NCBI RefSeq assembly: GCF_001412085.1
Contig: NZ_LKEV01000005.1
Coordinates: 62,001-126,000 of the forward strand
Reading direction: 5' to 3'
DNA length: 64,000 nt
Source of the DNA: Corynebacterium lowii
GTDB lineage: Bacteria; Actinomycetota; Actinomycetes; Mycobacteriales; Mycobacteriaceae
Shown here: positions 25,510 through 34,500 of the stretch, one piece after another
Layout of the letters: each line of letters opens with the position of its first letter
How positions within the stretch are numbered: position 1 is the stretch's first letter
Notes under the pieces: model-generated
Told to the model about the DNA's origin: nothing
What the model saw: the letters and a program-made list of their open reading frames with translations, nothing else
The model's database searches: none
Position numbers and translations under genes: made by a program

Positions 25510-27004
25510 GCCCCTCCCCGCTCATCAGCGCCGCCTGCTCCCCCGGCCCGGCGATCATGAACTGCCCCATCATGCCGGAGTCCTCGTGCAGGAGCATGTG
25601 GCAGTGATACATATAGGCCCAGCGCGGATCGGGATAGTAGCCAAACTCCACCGCCAGGCGCGCCGTGGCACCGGGCGGCAATGCCACGGTGTCCTTCCAC
25701 CCGGAGGTGAACACGTCTGACTCCGTACCGTCGAGGGAGAGCACCCGAAAGGCGGCATCGTGGATGTGGAAGTTGTGTATCCAGTCCGCGTTCTCGTTGG
25801 TCACCGTCCAGATTTCCGGGCCCTCGTGGTCGATGGTCACGTCCACGCGACCCATGTCCATGGATTGCCCGTTGATCTGGAAGGTGTTGAGCACGAACTC
25901 GCGCTCTATCGCCCCGGCTACCGCTACCTCGCGGGCGGCCTCGGGGTTGAGGGTTCCGGGCAGCTCCGGGGAGGGGGCGAGGTTCTCCGCCGCCCGGATC
26001 TCCAACAGGTCGAAGGAGTCCTGGAGGCCAAAGTCCAGGCTGTATTCGTCCTGCGGCACCCCGAGGTTGTCGGGGAAGGCCCGCGAGACCAGTGTCACCG
26101 TCTCCCCCGGTTTGAGGCTCACCACGATCTCGGCGCGCTCGCCGGGGCTGATCGGTAGGTCGGTGGCCTCTATGGGCTCGGGCAGGAGGCCGGAGTCGGT
26201 GGCCACCACGTGGAAGGGGCGCTCGTCGGAGAAACCCAGGCGGTAAAAGCGCATGGTGGCGGCGTTGAGCAGCCGCAGGCGCAGCGCGGAGGCGGTGACA
26301 TCGAAGTAGGCGTGGGTGATGCCGTTGACGGTGGGGGTATCGCCTTTAAGACCCAGGTCGGGGTCGGATTCCTCGTCGAGGCGGCCGTCCTCGTGGAACT
26401 TCTGGTCCATGATCGCCACGGGGATGTCATCAACCCCGTATGCGGAGGGCAGCGGCAGGGCGCGGGAGGCCTCGTCCTCCACGAGGATCATCCCGGCCAG
26501 TCCCCGGTAGGCGTGCAAGGCGGTGCGCTCGTGGGGGTGCGGGTGGTACCACAGCGTGGCGGCGGGCTGGTCCACCGTCCAGCGCGGCCGCCACTGCTGC
26601 CCCGGCGCGATGGGCTGGTGCGGGCCGCCGTCGGCGCTGGCGGGCAGCTTCATGCCGTGCCAGTGGATGGTGGTGGTCTCGTCGAGCCGGTTGGTCACCT
26701 CCATCTGCACGTCCTCGCCGCGGCGCAGCCGCAGGGTGGGGCCGAGCTGCGCGCCGTTGAAGCCCCAGGCGGGGGTGGTGGTGTCGGGGAGGATCTGCGC
26801 GTCCACGGCCGTGGCGTCCAGGCGGAAGGTTCGGACAGCGTCGATAAGCTCCCCCTCCGCCAACGGGGGAATCGGCAGGGGGCGGGCCTGGCCGGAGTAG
26901 CCGCGCGGGGTGGGTTGCCCGCCGGAGCAGGCGGGCAATAGCGGGGCCGCCGCCAGGGCGAGCGCGCTCAGACCCGCGCCGCGCAGAAACGTTCTTCTCT
27001 CCAC
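25502..27004 (-). CDS. Multicopper oxidase, Tat-exported lipoprotein, 500 aa
   Basis: CueO/SpoIIID-type laccase-like enzyme that oxidises Cu(I) or phenols with reduction of oxygen to water. The four copper motifs are TIHWHG near 123, YHPHPH near 167, HNFHIHDAAF near 412 and YHCHMLLHEDSGMMGQFM near 471, the last including the type 1 copper Cys and Met. The N-terminus MERRTFLRGAGLSALALAAA then PLLPAC combines a twin-arginine signal with a lipobox. Start GTG 27004 is chosen because AAGGAGA precedes it and the signal begins there. Divergent from glmU. A copper-tolerance role is the usual one. Confidence 0.93.
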   Translation of the reverse strand: MERRTFLRGAGLSALALAAAPLLPACSGGQPTPRGYSGQARPLPIPPLAEGELIDAVRTFRLDATAVDAQILPDTTTPAWGFNGAQLGPTLRLRRGEDVQMEVTNRLDETTTIHWHGMKLPASADGGPHQPIAPGQQWRPRWTVDQPAATLWYHPHPHERTALHAYRGLAGMILVEDEASRALPLPSAYGVDDIPVAIMDQKFHEDGRLDEESDPDLGLKGDTPTVNGITHAYFDVTASALRLRLLNAATMRFYRLGFSDERPFHVVATDSGLLPEPIEATDLPISPGERAEIVVSLKPGETVTLVSRAFPDNLGVPQDEYSLDFGLQDSFDLLEIRAAENLAPSPELPGTLNPEAAREVAVAGAIEREFVLNTFQINGQSMDMGRVDVTIDHEGPEIWTVTNENADWIHNFHIHDAAFRVLSLDGTESDVFTSGWKDTVALPPGATARLAVEFGYYPDPRWAYMYHCHMLLHEDSGMMGQFMIAGPGEQAALMSGEGHG

Positions 27005-27123
27005 CGCCGTCTCCTTAAATCGTGTGCGGTTCGTGCCACCCAGGCTACCCCCGACACCCACTCCAAGGGGTATGCTGTGCTGGTTACCGCGTTTCCGCAA
27101 ACCCCGTCGGAGGTACCCTTTTC

Positions 27124-28608
27124 GTGTCCGTTGCAACCACCGCTGACTGCGCCGTCATCGTCCTGGCTGCGGGCGCCGGCACCCGCATGAAGTCGGCCAC
27201 CCAAAAGACCCTGCATGCCATCGGAGGCCGCAGCCTGCTCTCCCACAGCCTGCACGCCGCCGCGGCCATCGAGCCGGAGCACCTGGTGGCCGTGGTGGGC
27301 CACCAGCGCGAGCAGGTCAGCCCCGCCACCGAGGCCATCGCCCAGGAGCTGGGCCGCCCCGTGGTGCAGGCGGTGCAGGAGGAGCAGAAGGGCACTGGGC
27401 ACGCCGTGCAGTGTGCCCTGAACGCCATCCCGGACTTCAAGGGCACGGTGATCGTCACCAACGGCGACGTCCCGCTGCTGCTCCCGGAGACGCTGCGCAA
27501 GCTCCGGGAGGCGCACACCGAGTCCCTTACCTCCGTGACGGTGCTGACCCTCGAGCTGGAGGACCCCACCGGCTACGGGCGCATCGTGCGCAACGAGGAG
27601 GGGCAGGTGACCAGCATCGTGGAACAGAAGGACGCCTCGGATGCCGAGCGCGCCATCCGCGAGGTCAACTGCGGGGTGTTTGCCTTCGACGCCGACGTGC
27701 TGCGCTACGGGCTGGCCCACCTGGACTCCGATAACGCCCAGGGCGAGTTGTACCTCACGGATGTCCTGGGTATCGCCCGCGAGGAGGGCCACACCGTGCG
27801 CGCCCACCTGGCCGACGACCCCCGCGAGCTGGCGGGCGTCAACGACCGTGTACAGCTCGCGGCCGCGGGCCAGGAGCTCAACCGCCGCACCGTGGAGGCC
27901 GCCATGCGCGGCGGAGTGACCGTCACCGACCCCGCCAGCACCCGCATCGACGTCACGGTCACCCTGGGGCGCGACGTCACCATCGAGCCGGGAACCCAGC
28001 TACGCGGCGCCACGAGCGTTGCCGACGGCACCGTGGTGGGCCCGGACACCACCCTGGTGGACGTGACCGTGGGCGAGGGTGCCTCCGTGGTGCGCACCCA
28101 CGCGCTGTCCTCGGTCATCGGGCCGCGCTCCTCCGTGGGCCCCTTCACCTACCTGCGGCCCGGCACCGAGCTGGGCGAGGGCGGCAAGCTCGGGGGCTTC
28201 GTGGAAACGAAGAACGCCACCATCGGGCGCAGCTCCAAGGTGCCGCACCTGACCTACGTGGGCGACGCCACCATCGGAGAGGAGTCCAACATCGGGGCGT
28301 CGAGCGTGTTTGTGAACTACGACGGAGTGAACAAGCACCACACGGTGGTGGGCGATCACGTGCGCACCGGCTCCGACACCATGTTCATCGCCCCGGTGAC
28401 TGTGGGTGATGGCGTGTACTCAGGGGCGGGTACAGTAATTAAGGAAGATGTCCCTGCGGGGGCGTTGGTGGTCTCCGGCGGGCGCCAGCGCAACATCGAG
28501 GGATGGGTGGAACGCAAGCGCCCGGGGTCCCCGGCCGCCCGGGCCGCCCAGCGGGCGCGCGCCGCGCGGCCCGCCTCCGATCAGTCCGGCGCCGACCAGG
28601 AAGGTTAA
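27124..28608 (+). CDS. glmU: Bifunctional GlmU (GlcNAc-1-P uridyltransferase / GlcN-1-P acetyltransferase), 494 aa
   Basis: Makes UDP-GlcNAc for peptidoglycan in the cytoplasm. The N-terminal pyrophosphorylase signature is [11 protein letters not shown] near residues 15-25. The C-terminal left-handed beta-helix includes [20 protein letters not shown] and [10 protein letters not shown], with the acetyl-CoA part near YSGAGTVI. Start GTG 27124 has CGGAGG upstream. The last 30 residues are an Ala/Arg/Pro-rich tail typical of actinobacterial GlmU. The prs gene follows after 10 bp. Confidence 0.96.
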   Translation: MSVATTADCAVIVLAAGAGTRMKSATQKTLHAIGGRSLLSHSLHAAAAIEPEHLVAVVGHQREQVSPATEAIAQELGRPVVQAVQEEQKGTGHAVQCALNAIPDFKGTVIVTNGDVPLLLPETLRKLREAHTESLTSVTVLTLELEDPTGYGRIVRNEEGQVTSIVEQKDASDAERAIREVNCGVFAFDADVLRYGLAHLDSDNAQGELYLTDVLGIAREEGHTVRAHLADDPRELAGVNDRVQLAAAGQELNRRTVEAAMRGGVTVTDPASTRIDVTVTLGRDVTIEPGTQLRGATSVADGTVVGPDTTLVDVTVGEGASVVRTHALSSVIGPRSSVGPFTYLRPGTELGEGGKLGGFVETKNATIGRSSKVPHLTYVGDATIGEESNIGASSVFVNYDGVNKHHTVVGDHVRTGSDTMFIAPVTVGDGVYSGAGTVIKEDVPAGALVVSGGRQRNIEGWVERKRPGSPAARAAQRARAARPASDQSGADQEG

Positions 28609-28618
28609 CGCAGATCCC

Positions 28619-29596
28619 ATGGCTGCTCACTGGAAGCAAACCCACAAGAACATGATGCTGTTTTCCGGGCGTGCCCACCCGGAACTCGGTGAGGAGGTGG
28701 CCAAGGCGCTCGGCATCGAGCTGACGCCCACCACCGCCAGGGATTTCGCCAACGGCGAGATCTTCGTGCGCTTTGAGGAGTCCGTGCGCGGCTCCGATTG
28801 CTACGTGCTGCAATCCCACACCCAGCCGCTGAACAAGTGGCTCATGGAGCAGCTCATCATGATCGACGCCCTCAAGCGCGGCTCCGCCCGCACCATCACG
28901 GCGATCCTCCCCTTCTATCCCTACGCCCGCCAGGACAAGAAGCACCGGGGCCGCGAGCCGATCTCCGCCCGCCTGGTGGCCGACCTGCTGCGCACCGCCG
29001 GGGCGGATCGCATCGTGTCCGTGGACCTGCACACCGATCAGATTCAGGGCTTCTTCGACGGCCCCGTGGACCACATGCACGCCATGCCGATCCTCACGGA
29101 CTACATCTCCTCCAAGTACTCCCTGGACGATCTCTGCGTGGTCTCCCCGGACGCTGGGCGCGTCAAGACCGCCGAGAAGTGGGCCAACACGCTGGGCGAC
29201 GCCCCCATGGCCTTCGTGCACAAGACGCGCAGCCTGGACGTGGCCAACCAGGTGGTGGCCAACCGCGTGGTGGGCGACGTGGAGGGCAAGGACTGCATCC
29301 TCATCGACGACATGATCGATACCGGCGGCACCATCTCCGGGGCCGTGGGCATCCTCAAGGAGGCCGGGGCGCGCTCCGTGGTGATCGCCTGCACGCACGG
29401 CGTGTTCTCCGACCCCGCCCGCGAGCGCCTCTCCCAGTGCGGCGCGGAGGAGGTCATCACCACCGACACCCTGCCGCAGTCCACCGAGGCCTGGTCCAAC
29501 CTCACCGTGCTCTCGATCGCCCCGCTGCTGGCGCAGACCATCAACGAGATCTTCGAGAACGGCTCCGTGACGCACCTCTTCGAGGGCCAGGCATAG
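28619..29596 (+). CDS. prs: Ribose-phosphate pyrophosphokinase, 325 aa
   Basis: Forms PRPP from ribose-5-phosphate and ATP. Visible are the flexible-loop/ATP region PFYPYARQDKKHRGREPISA near 100, SVDLHTDQIQGFF near 134 and the PRPP-binding DDMIDTGGTISG near 227. Length equals that of the actinobacterial enzyme. Co-transcribed with glmU (10-bp gap), a conserved pair. Confidence 0.97.
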   Translation: MAAHWKQTHKNMMLFSGRAHPELGEEVAKALGIELTPTTARDFANGEIFVRFEESVRGSDCYVLQSHTQPLNKWLMEQLIMIDALKRGSARTITAILPFYPYARQDKKHRGREPISARLVADLLRTAGADRIVSVDLHTDQIQGFFDGPVDHMHAMPILTDYISSKYSLDDLCVVSPDAGRVKTAEKWANTLGDAPMAFVHKTRSLDVANQVVANRVVGDVEGKDCILIDDMIDTGGTISGAVGILKEAGARSVVIACTHGVFSDPARERLSQCGAEEVITTDTLPQSTEAWSNLTVLSIAPLLAQTINEIFENGSVTHLFEGQA

Positions 29597-29599
29597 CCG

Positions 29600-30367
29600 A
29601 GCGCCACGCAAGGAAGGGGCCGCGCTGTTCGCGCGGGGCAGCTCCCCGCCGTTGGGCTGGCGGCATAGGTGCGCGGCGATCAACAGGGAGGCCGGGAGGA
29701 TCATCAGGGTGCCCAGTAGCAGGGCCAGAACGATCCCCAGCATGGCAAGGATCGATCCCACTACGTACAGCAGGATCAGGCGGATGGCGTTGTGCCACAC
29801 CGCCGTGCTGCCCTCCACCACGGCGTGGCCAAAGCCGTAGCCGTCGGCCGCGTACCAGGCCCACACCAGCGTGAACAGGTGCGTGAGCATGGTCAGGAAG
29901 AACGCCAGCAGTCCGCCCACGAACGCCCCGAGGTGGTACCAGAAGCTCGTGTCATTCCCCACCCCCTCGAAGCGCGGCGGCATGGCCGCGCTGACCAGGT
30001 AGTCCACCGCCCACCAGAACATCGCCGCGGCCAGGGAGATGATGACCACACGCCAGTAGTGGGTATCGCGGAAGAAGTCCCGGTACCTGATTCAGGGGCG
30101 GCTCACCTGGGCCAGCGCACCGGAGCACAGCGGCGGCGTGAGCAGCAGCGGGATGAGAGCGATCTCCGGACCAAAGCCCCAGTCCAGGCCCCAGCCCTCG
30201 GGGATCAGCCCTGCCAGGTCCACCCCCAGGGCATACTCGATGCCCACCAGGGGCAGGCCCAACAGCGCCAGCACCGCGAACACGGACACCGCCAGCAGCA
30301 GCGTGCCCAGGACCCAGACGCCCGGGTTGGGCCACGCGGTGGAAAAGGCCCAGCACACCGCCTCCAT
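29600..30367 (-). pseudogene. Multi-spanning membrane protein with an internal stop
   Basis: From ATG 30367 the frame reads MEAVCWAFSTAWPNPGVWVL, then hydrophobic segments, and meets TGA after LCSGALAQVSRP near 30092. The same frame continues with YRDFFRDTHYWRVVIISLAA, MFWWAVDYLVSAAM and several helices (LAFFLTMLTHLFTLVWAWYA; LLYVVGSILAMLGIVLALLL). The original stop is missing, so the frame runs on antisense into prs. About 250 codons and at least five helices; family not recognised. It lies convergent to prs. Confidence 0.62.
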
Positions 30368-30618
30368 CACGTCGAACTTTGCCCGACCCCGTGAACTTCC
30401 CGGCCCCACACCAGATGCCCTCGGCCTTGCCCCGCACCGGCGCGCGGTGCTACCATTATTCGGTCTCGGCGAGGGCCCCATCGGGGCCGTTATCGACGCG
30501 ATCATGAGTAACTCTGAGAGCACGGATTCTTCCTGCGGAGACTCGGCGAGCACGCGAGCCGGCCGCAGTTTTTGCGGCCCGCTCCCTTTCACTGACACAA
30601 CGATGATGGGAGAGTCTC

Positions 30619-31254
30619 ATGGCTGCTAAGTACCCTACTCTTGAGGCCAAGAACCGTACCGAGTTTGGCAAAGGTGCCGCCCGCCGCCTGCGCCGCGACT
30701 GGCAGATCCCCGGCGTGATCTACGGCCCGGAGCTGGACGGCGTGGTCCACTTCTCCGCACCGCTGCTGGACATGCAGGCCCTGGTGCGCAACAACGGCGT
30801 GAACGCCATCGTGGAGATGGACATCGAGGGCGAGAAGTACCTCAGCATGGTGAAGAACGTGGACCAGAACGTGCTCACCCTGGACATCGACCACATCGAC
30901 CTGCTGGCCATTAAGCGCGGCGAGAAGGTCGAGGTGGAGGTTCCCGTGGTGCTCGAGGGCGAGCCCGCCGCGGGCACCATGTCCATCCAGGACGCCGACG
31001 TGCTCCTGGTCGAGGCCGACGTGCTCAACATCCCCGAGGAAATCACCGTCTCCATCGAGGGCCTTGAGGTGGACACCAAGATCACCGCCGGTGAGCTCGA
31101 CCTGCCGGACGACGTCACCCTCATCGCCGAGGAGGACACCGTGATCGTGTCCATCACCTACCCCGAGGTGGACGAGGAGCTGGAGGAAGCCGCCGAGGCC
31201 GCCGAGGAGGGCGGCGCCGAGGCCGGCGCCGAGGCCGAGGAGGACGCGGAGTAA
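30619..31254 (+). CDS. rplY: 50S ribosomal protein L25 (CTC form), 211 aa
   Basis: Binds 5S rRNA. The N-terminal L25 domain starts MAAKYPTLEAKNRTEFGKGA with RRLRRDWQIPGVIYG. The C-terminal TL5/CTC beta domain includes EEITVSIEGLEVDTKITAGE and ends in a long acidic Ala/Glu tail. A strong terminator follows. Confidence 0.97.
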   Translation: MAAKYPTLEAKNRTEFGKGAARRLRRDWQIPGVIYGPELDGVVHFSAPLLDMQALVRNNGVNAIVEMDIEGEKYLSMVKNVDQNVLTLDIDHIDLLAIKRGEKVEVEVPVVLEGEPAAGTMSIQDADVLLVEADVLNIPEEITVSIEGLEVDTKITAGELDLPDDVTLIAEEDTVIVSITYPEVDEELEEAAEAAEEGGAEAGAEAEEDAE

Positions 31255-31270
31255 TCCGCCTCCACCACCC

Positions 31271-31307
31271 AACGCCCCGGCGGGATACCCGCCGGGGCGT
31301 TGTTTTT
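31271..31307 (+). terminator. Terminator after rplY
   Basis: AACGCCCCGGCGGG and CCCGCCGGGGCGTT form a perfect 14-bp stem around ATA, followed by GTTTTTATT. Confidence 0.92.
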
Positions 31308-31324
31308 ATTCTGCGTTACCCTGT

Positions 31325-31861
31325 ATGTCCATGAGCTCCCCTCCCTTCCTCGTCGTGGGCCTGGGCAACCCCGGCGCGCGCTACGCCCCCACCCGCCACA
31401 ACCTCGGCCTCATGGTCCTTGAGGAGGTACTTTCCCGCCACCCCGACTCCCGGCTTGGCGTGCACCGCAAGACCAACACGGAGGCGTGCTCCGTGGGCGG
31501 GCTCATCCTGGCCCGCCCGCGCTCCTTCATGAACCTCTCCGGCGGGCCGGTCCGGGCCCTCGCGGACTTCTACAAGGTGCCGCCGCCCCGGATCGTGGTG
31601 ATCCACGACGAGCTGGACCTGGACTTCGGCCGGATCAAGTCCCGCCCCGGCGGCGGGGATCACGGGCACAACGGGCTGCGCTCCATCACCAAGGCCCTGG
31701 GCACCAAGAACTACGTGCGCCTAAGCTGCGGGATCGGCCGCCCGCCGGGGCGCATGGACCCGGCGGCCTTTGTGCTCAAGCCGTTCTCCCGGGCGGAGCG
31801 GGAGCACCTGCCGATCCTCTGCACCGATGCCGCCGACGAGCTGGAAAGGCTGCTAGCCTAG
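31325..31861 (+). CDS. pth: Peptidyl-tRNA hydrolase (first of two), 178 aa
   Basis: Recycles peptidyl-tRNA. Contains VVGLGNPGARYAPTRHNLGL with the catalytic His in RHN, RPRSFMNLSGG, IHDELDLDFGRIKSRPGGGD and HGHNGLRSI. Either of two nearby ATGs (31325, 31331) can start it. A second paralogue of about 36% apparent identity lies at 35552. Confidence 0.95.
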   Translation: MSMSSPPFLVVGLGNPGARYAPTRHNLGLMVLEEVLSRHPDSRLGVHRKTNTEACSVGGLILARPRSFMNLSGGPVRALADFYKVPPPRIVVIHDELDLDFGRIKSRPGGGDHGHNGLRSITKALGTKNYVRLSCGIGRPPGRMDPAAFVLKPFSRAEREHLPILCTDAADELERLLA

Positions 31862-31867
31862 GGGCCT

Positions 31868-32664
31868 ATGCGCCTGGCCACACTGCGATCCTCTGATGGC
31901 GGGACCGTCCTGGCGGACTACCCCAGCGTGGGGCACCTGCTGCGCCAGGAGCACTGGGAGGAGATCGCCCGCACGGCCACGGGCCCGCGGCGCGCGGTGC
32001 GGCCCGCGGACCTCACTCCCGTGATCCCGCGTCCGGGCAAGATCGTGTGCGTGGGGCTAAACTACGCCTGCCACATCGAGGAGATGGGCCATAAGCGCCC
32101 AGACGTCCCCACGCTGTTCATCAAGTTCCCCGAGGCGCTGACCGGCCCCTACGACGTGCCGCTGCTGCCCTGGGCCCAGCATGCGGCGGACTTCGAGGGC
32201 GAGCTGGCGGTGGTCATCGGCATGCGGGCACGGCGCGTGCCCGCCGAGGACGCCGCAGAGCACATCGCCGGGTACGCCATCATGAACGACTACTCCCTGC
32301 GGGACTATCAGTACCGCACCCAGCAGTGGCACCAGGGGAAGTCCCTGGAGCGCTCCAGCGGCTTTGGCCCCTGGCTGACCACCCGCGACGCCTTCCGGCC
32401 CGGCGCGCCGCTGCAGACCTGGCTCAACGACGCTCTCATGCAGGAGGACCGCACGGACGACCTGGTCTTTCCCCGGAGGCGCTCATCGAATACATCAGCG
32501 CCCTGTATGCGCTGGAGCTGGGCGACGTGATCGTCACCGGCACCCCGGTGGGCGTGGGCCACAGGCGCTCCCTCAAGCGCTACCTGCGCCACGGCGATAC
32601 AGTGCGGATGCGCGTGGAGGGGCTGGGTGAGATCGCCAACACCACGATCTTCGCGGAGGAGTAA
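31868..32664 (+). pseudogene. Fumarylacetoacetate hydrolase-family enzyme with one frameshift
   Basis: Frame 1 (to 32530) carries VCVGLNYACHIEEMGHKRPD, FIKFPEALTGPYD, the metal-binding EGELAVVIG and NDYSLRDYQYR. Near 32475 the true sequence moves to the next frame, SPEALIEYISALYALELGDV then IVTGTPVGVGH, ending at 32664. One lost base explains the break and everything else looks normal, so a recent mutation or a sequence error are both possible. The family acts on acylpyruvates and related compounds. Confidence 0.78.
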
Positions 32665-33026
32665 TGCGGGTATCCAAGGCAACCGTCACAAAGATCGTCT
32701 GGCTCCTCGTCCTGGCTTTTCCTCTCTTCGGCGGCACCGGCGCGCGCTACCACCCGTTTTCCGCCCTGTTTGGTGTCGCCACCGCGCTGGCCGCCGCCGT
32801 AGCCGTCGTCTGGGGCCTGCGTATCGTGAAAACCACGCACGTCGACGTCTTTATCACGCGCACCTTTTCCGTGTTCTGGCCGCTCTACCTGCTGCTGGCC
32901 GCGGCGAGAATCGGAAGCTGGGAATGGCTGAGCGTGCTCATCTGGCCCCTCATCATATGGATGGCCATCGTGGAGAATCACTACTTCCTCACCTGGGCCA
33001 AGAGCCTCGAACGCGAAAAGGAGTAA
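32664..33026 (+). CDS. Small integral membrane protein, 120 aa
   Basis: Four predicted helices (VTKIVWLLVLAFPLFG; ALFGVATALAAAVAVVWGLR; FWPLYLLLAAARIG; LSVLIWPLIIWMAIV). The ATG overlaps the preceding stop (TAATG), so it is coupled to the hydrolase gene. It is a paralogue of the next gene: both have four helices, a conserved T-R-T-F before helix 3 and an EW before helix 4. Function unknown. Confidence 0.72.
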   Translation: MRVSKATVTKIVWLLVLAFPLFGGTGARYHPFSALFGVATALAAAVAVVWGLRIVKTTHVDVFITRTFSVFWPLYLLLAAARIGSWEWLSVLIWPLIIWMAIVENHYFLTWAKSLEREKE

Positions 33027-33028
33027 GC

Positions 33029-33409
33029 ATGCGCACCCGCCTCGCCCGCCTGTTCAACCTCGCTTGGCTGATCGCGGTCGCCCTGCCCTCCTTCGGAACG
33101 GCGCGCGAGGTCATGGATAAGCAGTATTACTCCCTCGCGCCCGCGCTCGGTGGCCTGCTCATGGCGGCGGCGGTGATCGCCACGCTGTGGGCGGTGCGCA
33201 CCGTGTTTTCCACCCGTCCGGATCGCTTTGTCACCCGCACGTTCCTGGTGTTCGCCCCCCTCTACGCGCTTGAGGTCACCCTCTACATCGGTGGCCGGGA
33301 GTGGATCGCCGTTTTGTTCTGGCTCGCCGTGGCGTTCATGCTGCTGGTGAGCAAACCGAGGTTCTTCTGCTGGGCGCGGGGCCTGAGCCGGCGGCGTCGC
33401 GTGGCCTAG
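33029..33409 (+). CDS. Small integral membrane protein, paralogue, 126 aa
   Basis: Starts MRTRLARLFNLAWLIAVALP and has four helices in the same order as its neighbour, with FVTRTFLVFAPLYALEVTLY and GGREWIAVLFWLAVAFMLLV matching FITRTFSVFWPLY and GSWEWLSVLIWPL. Ends in a basic tail (RGLSRRRRVA). It follows after 2 bp. Function unknown. Confidence 0.72.
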   Translation: MRTRLARLFNLAWLIAVALPSFGTAREVMDKQYYSLAPALGGLLMAAAVIATLWAVRTVFSTRPDRFVTRTFLVFAPLYALEVTLYIGGREWIAVLFWLAVAFMLLVSKPRFFCWARGLSRRRRVA

Positions 33410-34437
33410 CCCTGCGGGGGCTGCGGCGGGCGGCCGCTCGGCGGGTTAGCGCCCGACGGGGGCTGGCCCTGCGGGGCGGTATCACCAGGACCACCGGGGG
33501 CGCCCTGGCCCGGCATGGGCGCGGGGTTGCTCATCTGATGCTCGGTGGTGGGGTCGATGGCGATGTCGATAGTGAGGGTGTAACCATCCTGCGTGGACCC
33601 GCTCACGGCGGGCGCCTGATCGTCCCAGCCGTCGCGAAACACGTTATCCGTATCCAGGGTGATCTGGGAGAAGTTCTCCGACGATCCCGCATACCGGGAG
33701 TCCGAGTAGCAGGCATCGGCCACCTCCTCGGGCACCGCGAGCTGCGAGGTAAGCATATTGTTGTTCACGTCCGTGATGGAGGCGGAGTCGGGGAACACCT
33801 CGAAGTCGATGTGCGGCCAGCGCCCGGCGTAGCATCTGGGGACGATGGTCTGGAAGGTCACGGTGCCGTTGGTGTCCGCCACCTGCATGCCGCGCAGGTA
33901 GTTTTCCTCCAGCAGGGCGTCGTCATACATGGAGTAGCGCCCCTCGGCGTCGCAGTGCCAGATGTACACCGCCGCGCCCGCGTAGGGGGCGTTGTTCTGG
34001 GAGAGGTCGATGAGGTTCAGCCGCACGCTCAGCGGCACGCCGTCCGCGGTGGCCCCGCCGCCAATGGAGGAGCGGATGTCCGAGCGCTCCACCCCGGTGA
34101 TGTGCAGCACGTCGGGGCCGTTGGAGCCGTCGCCGGGGTAGGGTCCGGCGGTCTTGGTGTTCATCTCCTCGGGCGCGTCGGCCTCGGCGTTCCCGGTGGC
34201 TGCGGCGCTGGTTTGCGGCGAGGACTCGGAGCCCGGCGCGCAGGCCGCCAGGGCGAGGGCCCCGGCACCGAGGCCCAGCCTGCGGCGGCTAAGCACGGTG
34301 CCGAGCTCAAAGGCCGGGCCCTGGTCCTGCGGCCCCTCGTTCTGGCGGTCAAGGCAGCGGTCCTCAAGGCGATGGAACTGGCCGTCTGCGGCGGGGCCGC
34401 GTTCCTCGGCGGAGGGATAGGGGCGAAAACGAAACAC
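33406..34437 (-). CDS. Secreted intradiol dioxygenase-like protein, 343 aa
   Basis: Resembles the catechol/protocatechuate intradiol dioxygenase fold: GVPLSVRLNLIDLSQNNAPY, AAVYIWHCDAEGRYSMYDD and PRCYAGRWPHIDFEVFP. An internal twin-arginine/lipobox signal (LSRRRLGLGAGALALAACAP) near residues 48-67 implies export and lipidation. Enzymes of this fold ligate iron with two Tyr and two His; here PHID replaces the usual HxH, so the second His is Asp and activity is doubtful. The C-terminus is Pro/Gly/Gln-rich and low in complexity. It ends 4 bp inside the opposite gene. Confidence 0.8.
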   Translation of the reverse strand: MFRFRPYPSAEERGPAADGQFHRLEDRCLDRQNEGPQDQGPAFELGTVLSRRRLGLGAGALALAACAPGSESSPQTSAAATGNAEADAPEEMNTKTAGPYPGDGSNGPDVLHITGVERSDIRSSIGGGATADGVPLSVRLNLIDLSQNNAPYAGAAVYIWHCDAEGRYSMYDDALLEENYLRGMQVADTNGTVTFQTIVPRCYAGRWPHIDFEVFPDSASITDVNNNMLTSQLAVPEEVADACYSDSRYAGSSENFSQITLDTDNVFRDGWDDQAPAVSGSTQDGYTLTIDIAIDPTTEHQMSNPAPMPGQGAPGGPGDTAPQGQPPSGANPPSGRPPQPPQG

Positions 34438-34500
34438 GGGAGGGTCCTTTCGGGAAAACCAACGGAACGCGTCCCCCCGCTAGGGCGCCTCCCTCCCCGA

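Noticed and set aside
28439..30049. 536-codon minus-strand frame across prs and glmU ends
   Set aside because: Only the part up to about 29600 is protein-like; the rest is antisense to prs and results from loss of the membrane protein's stop.
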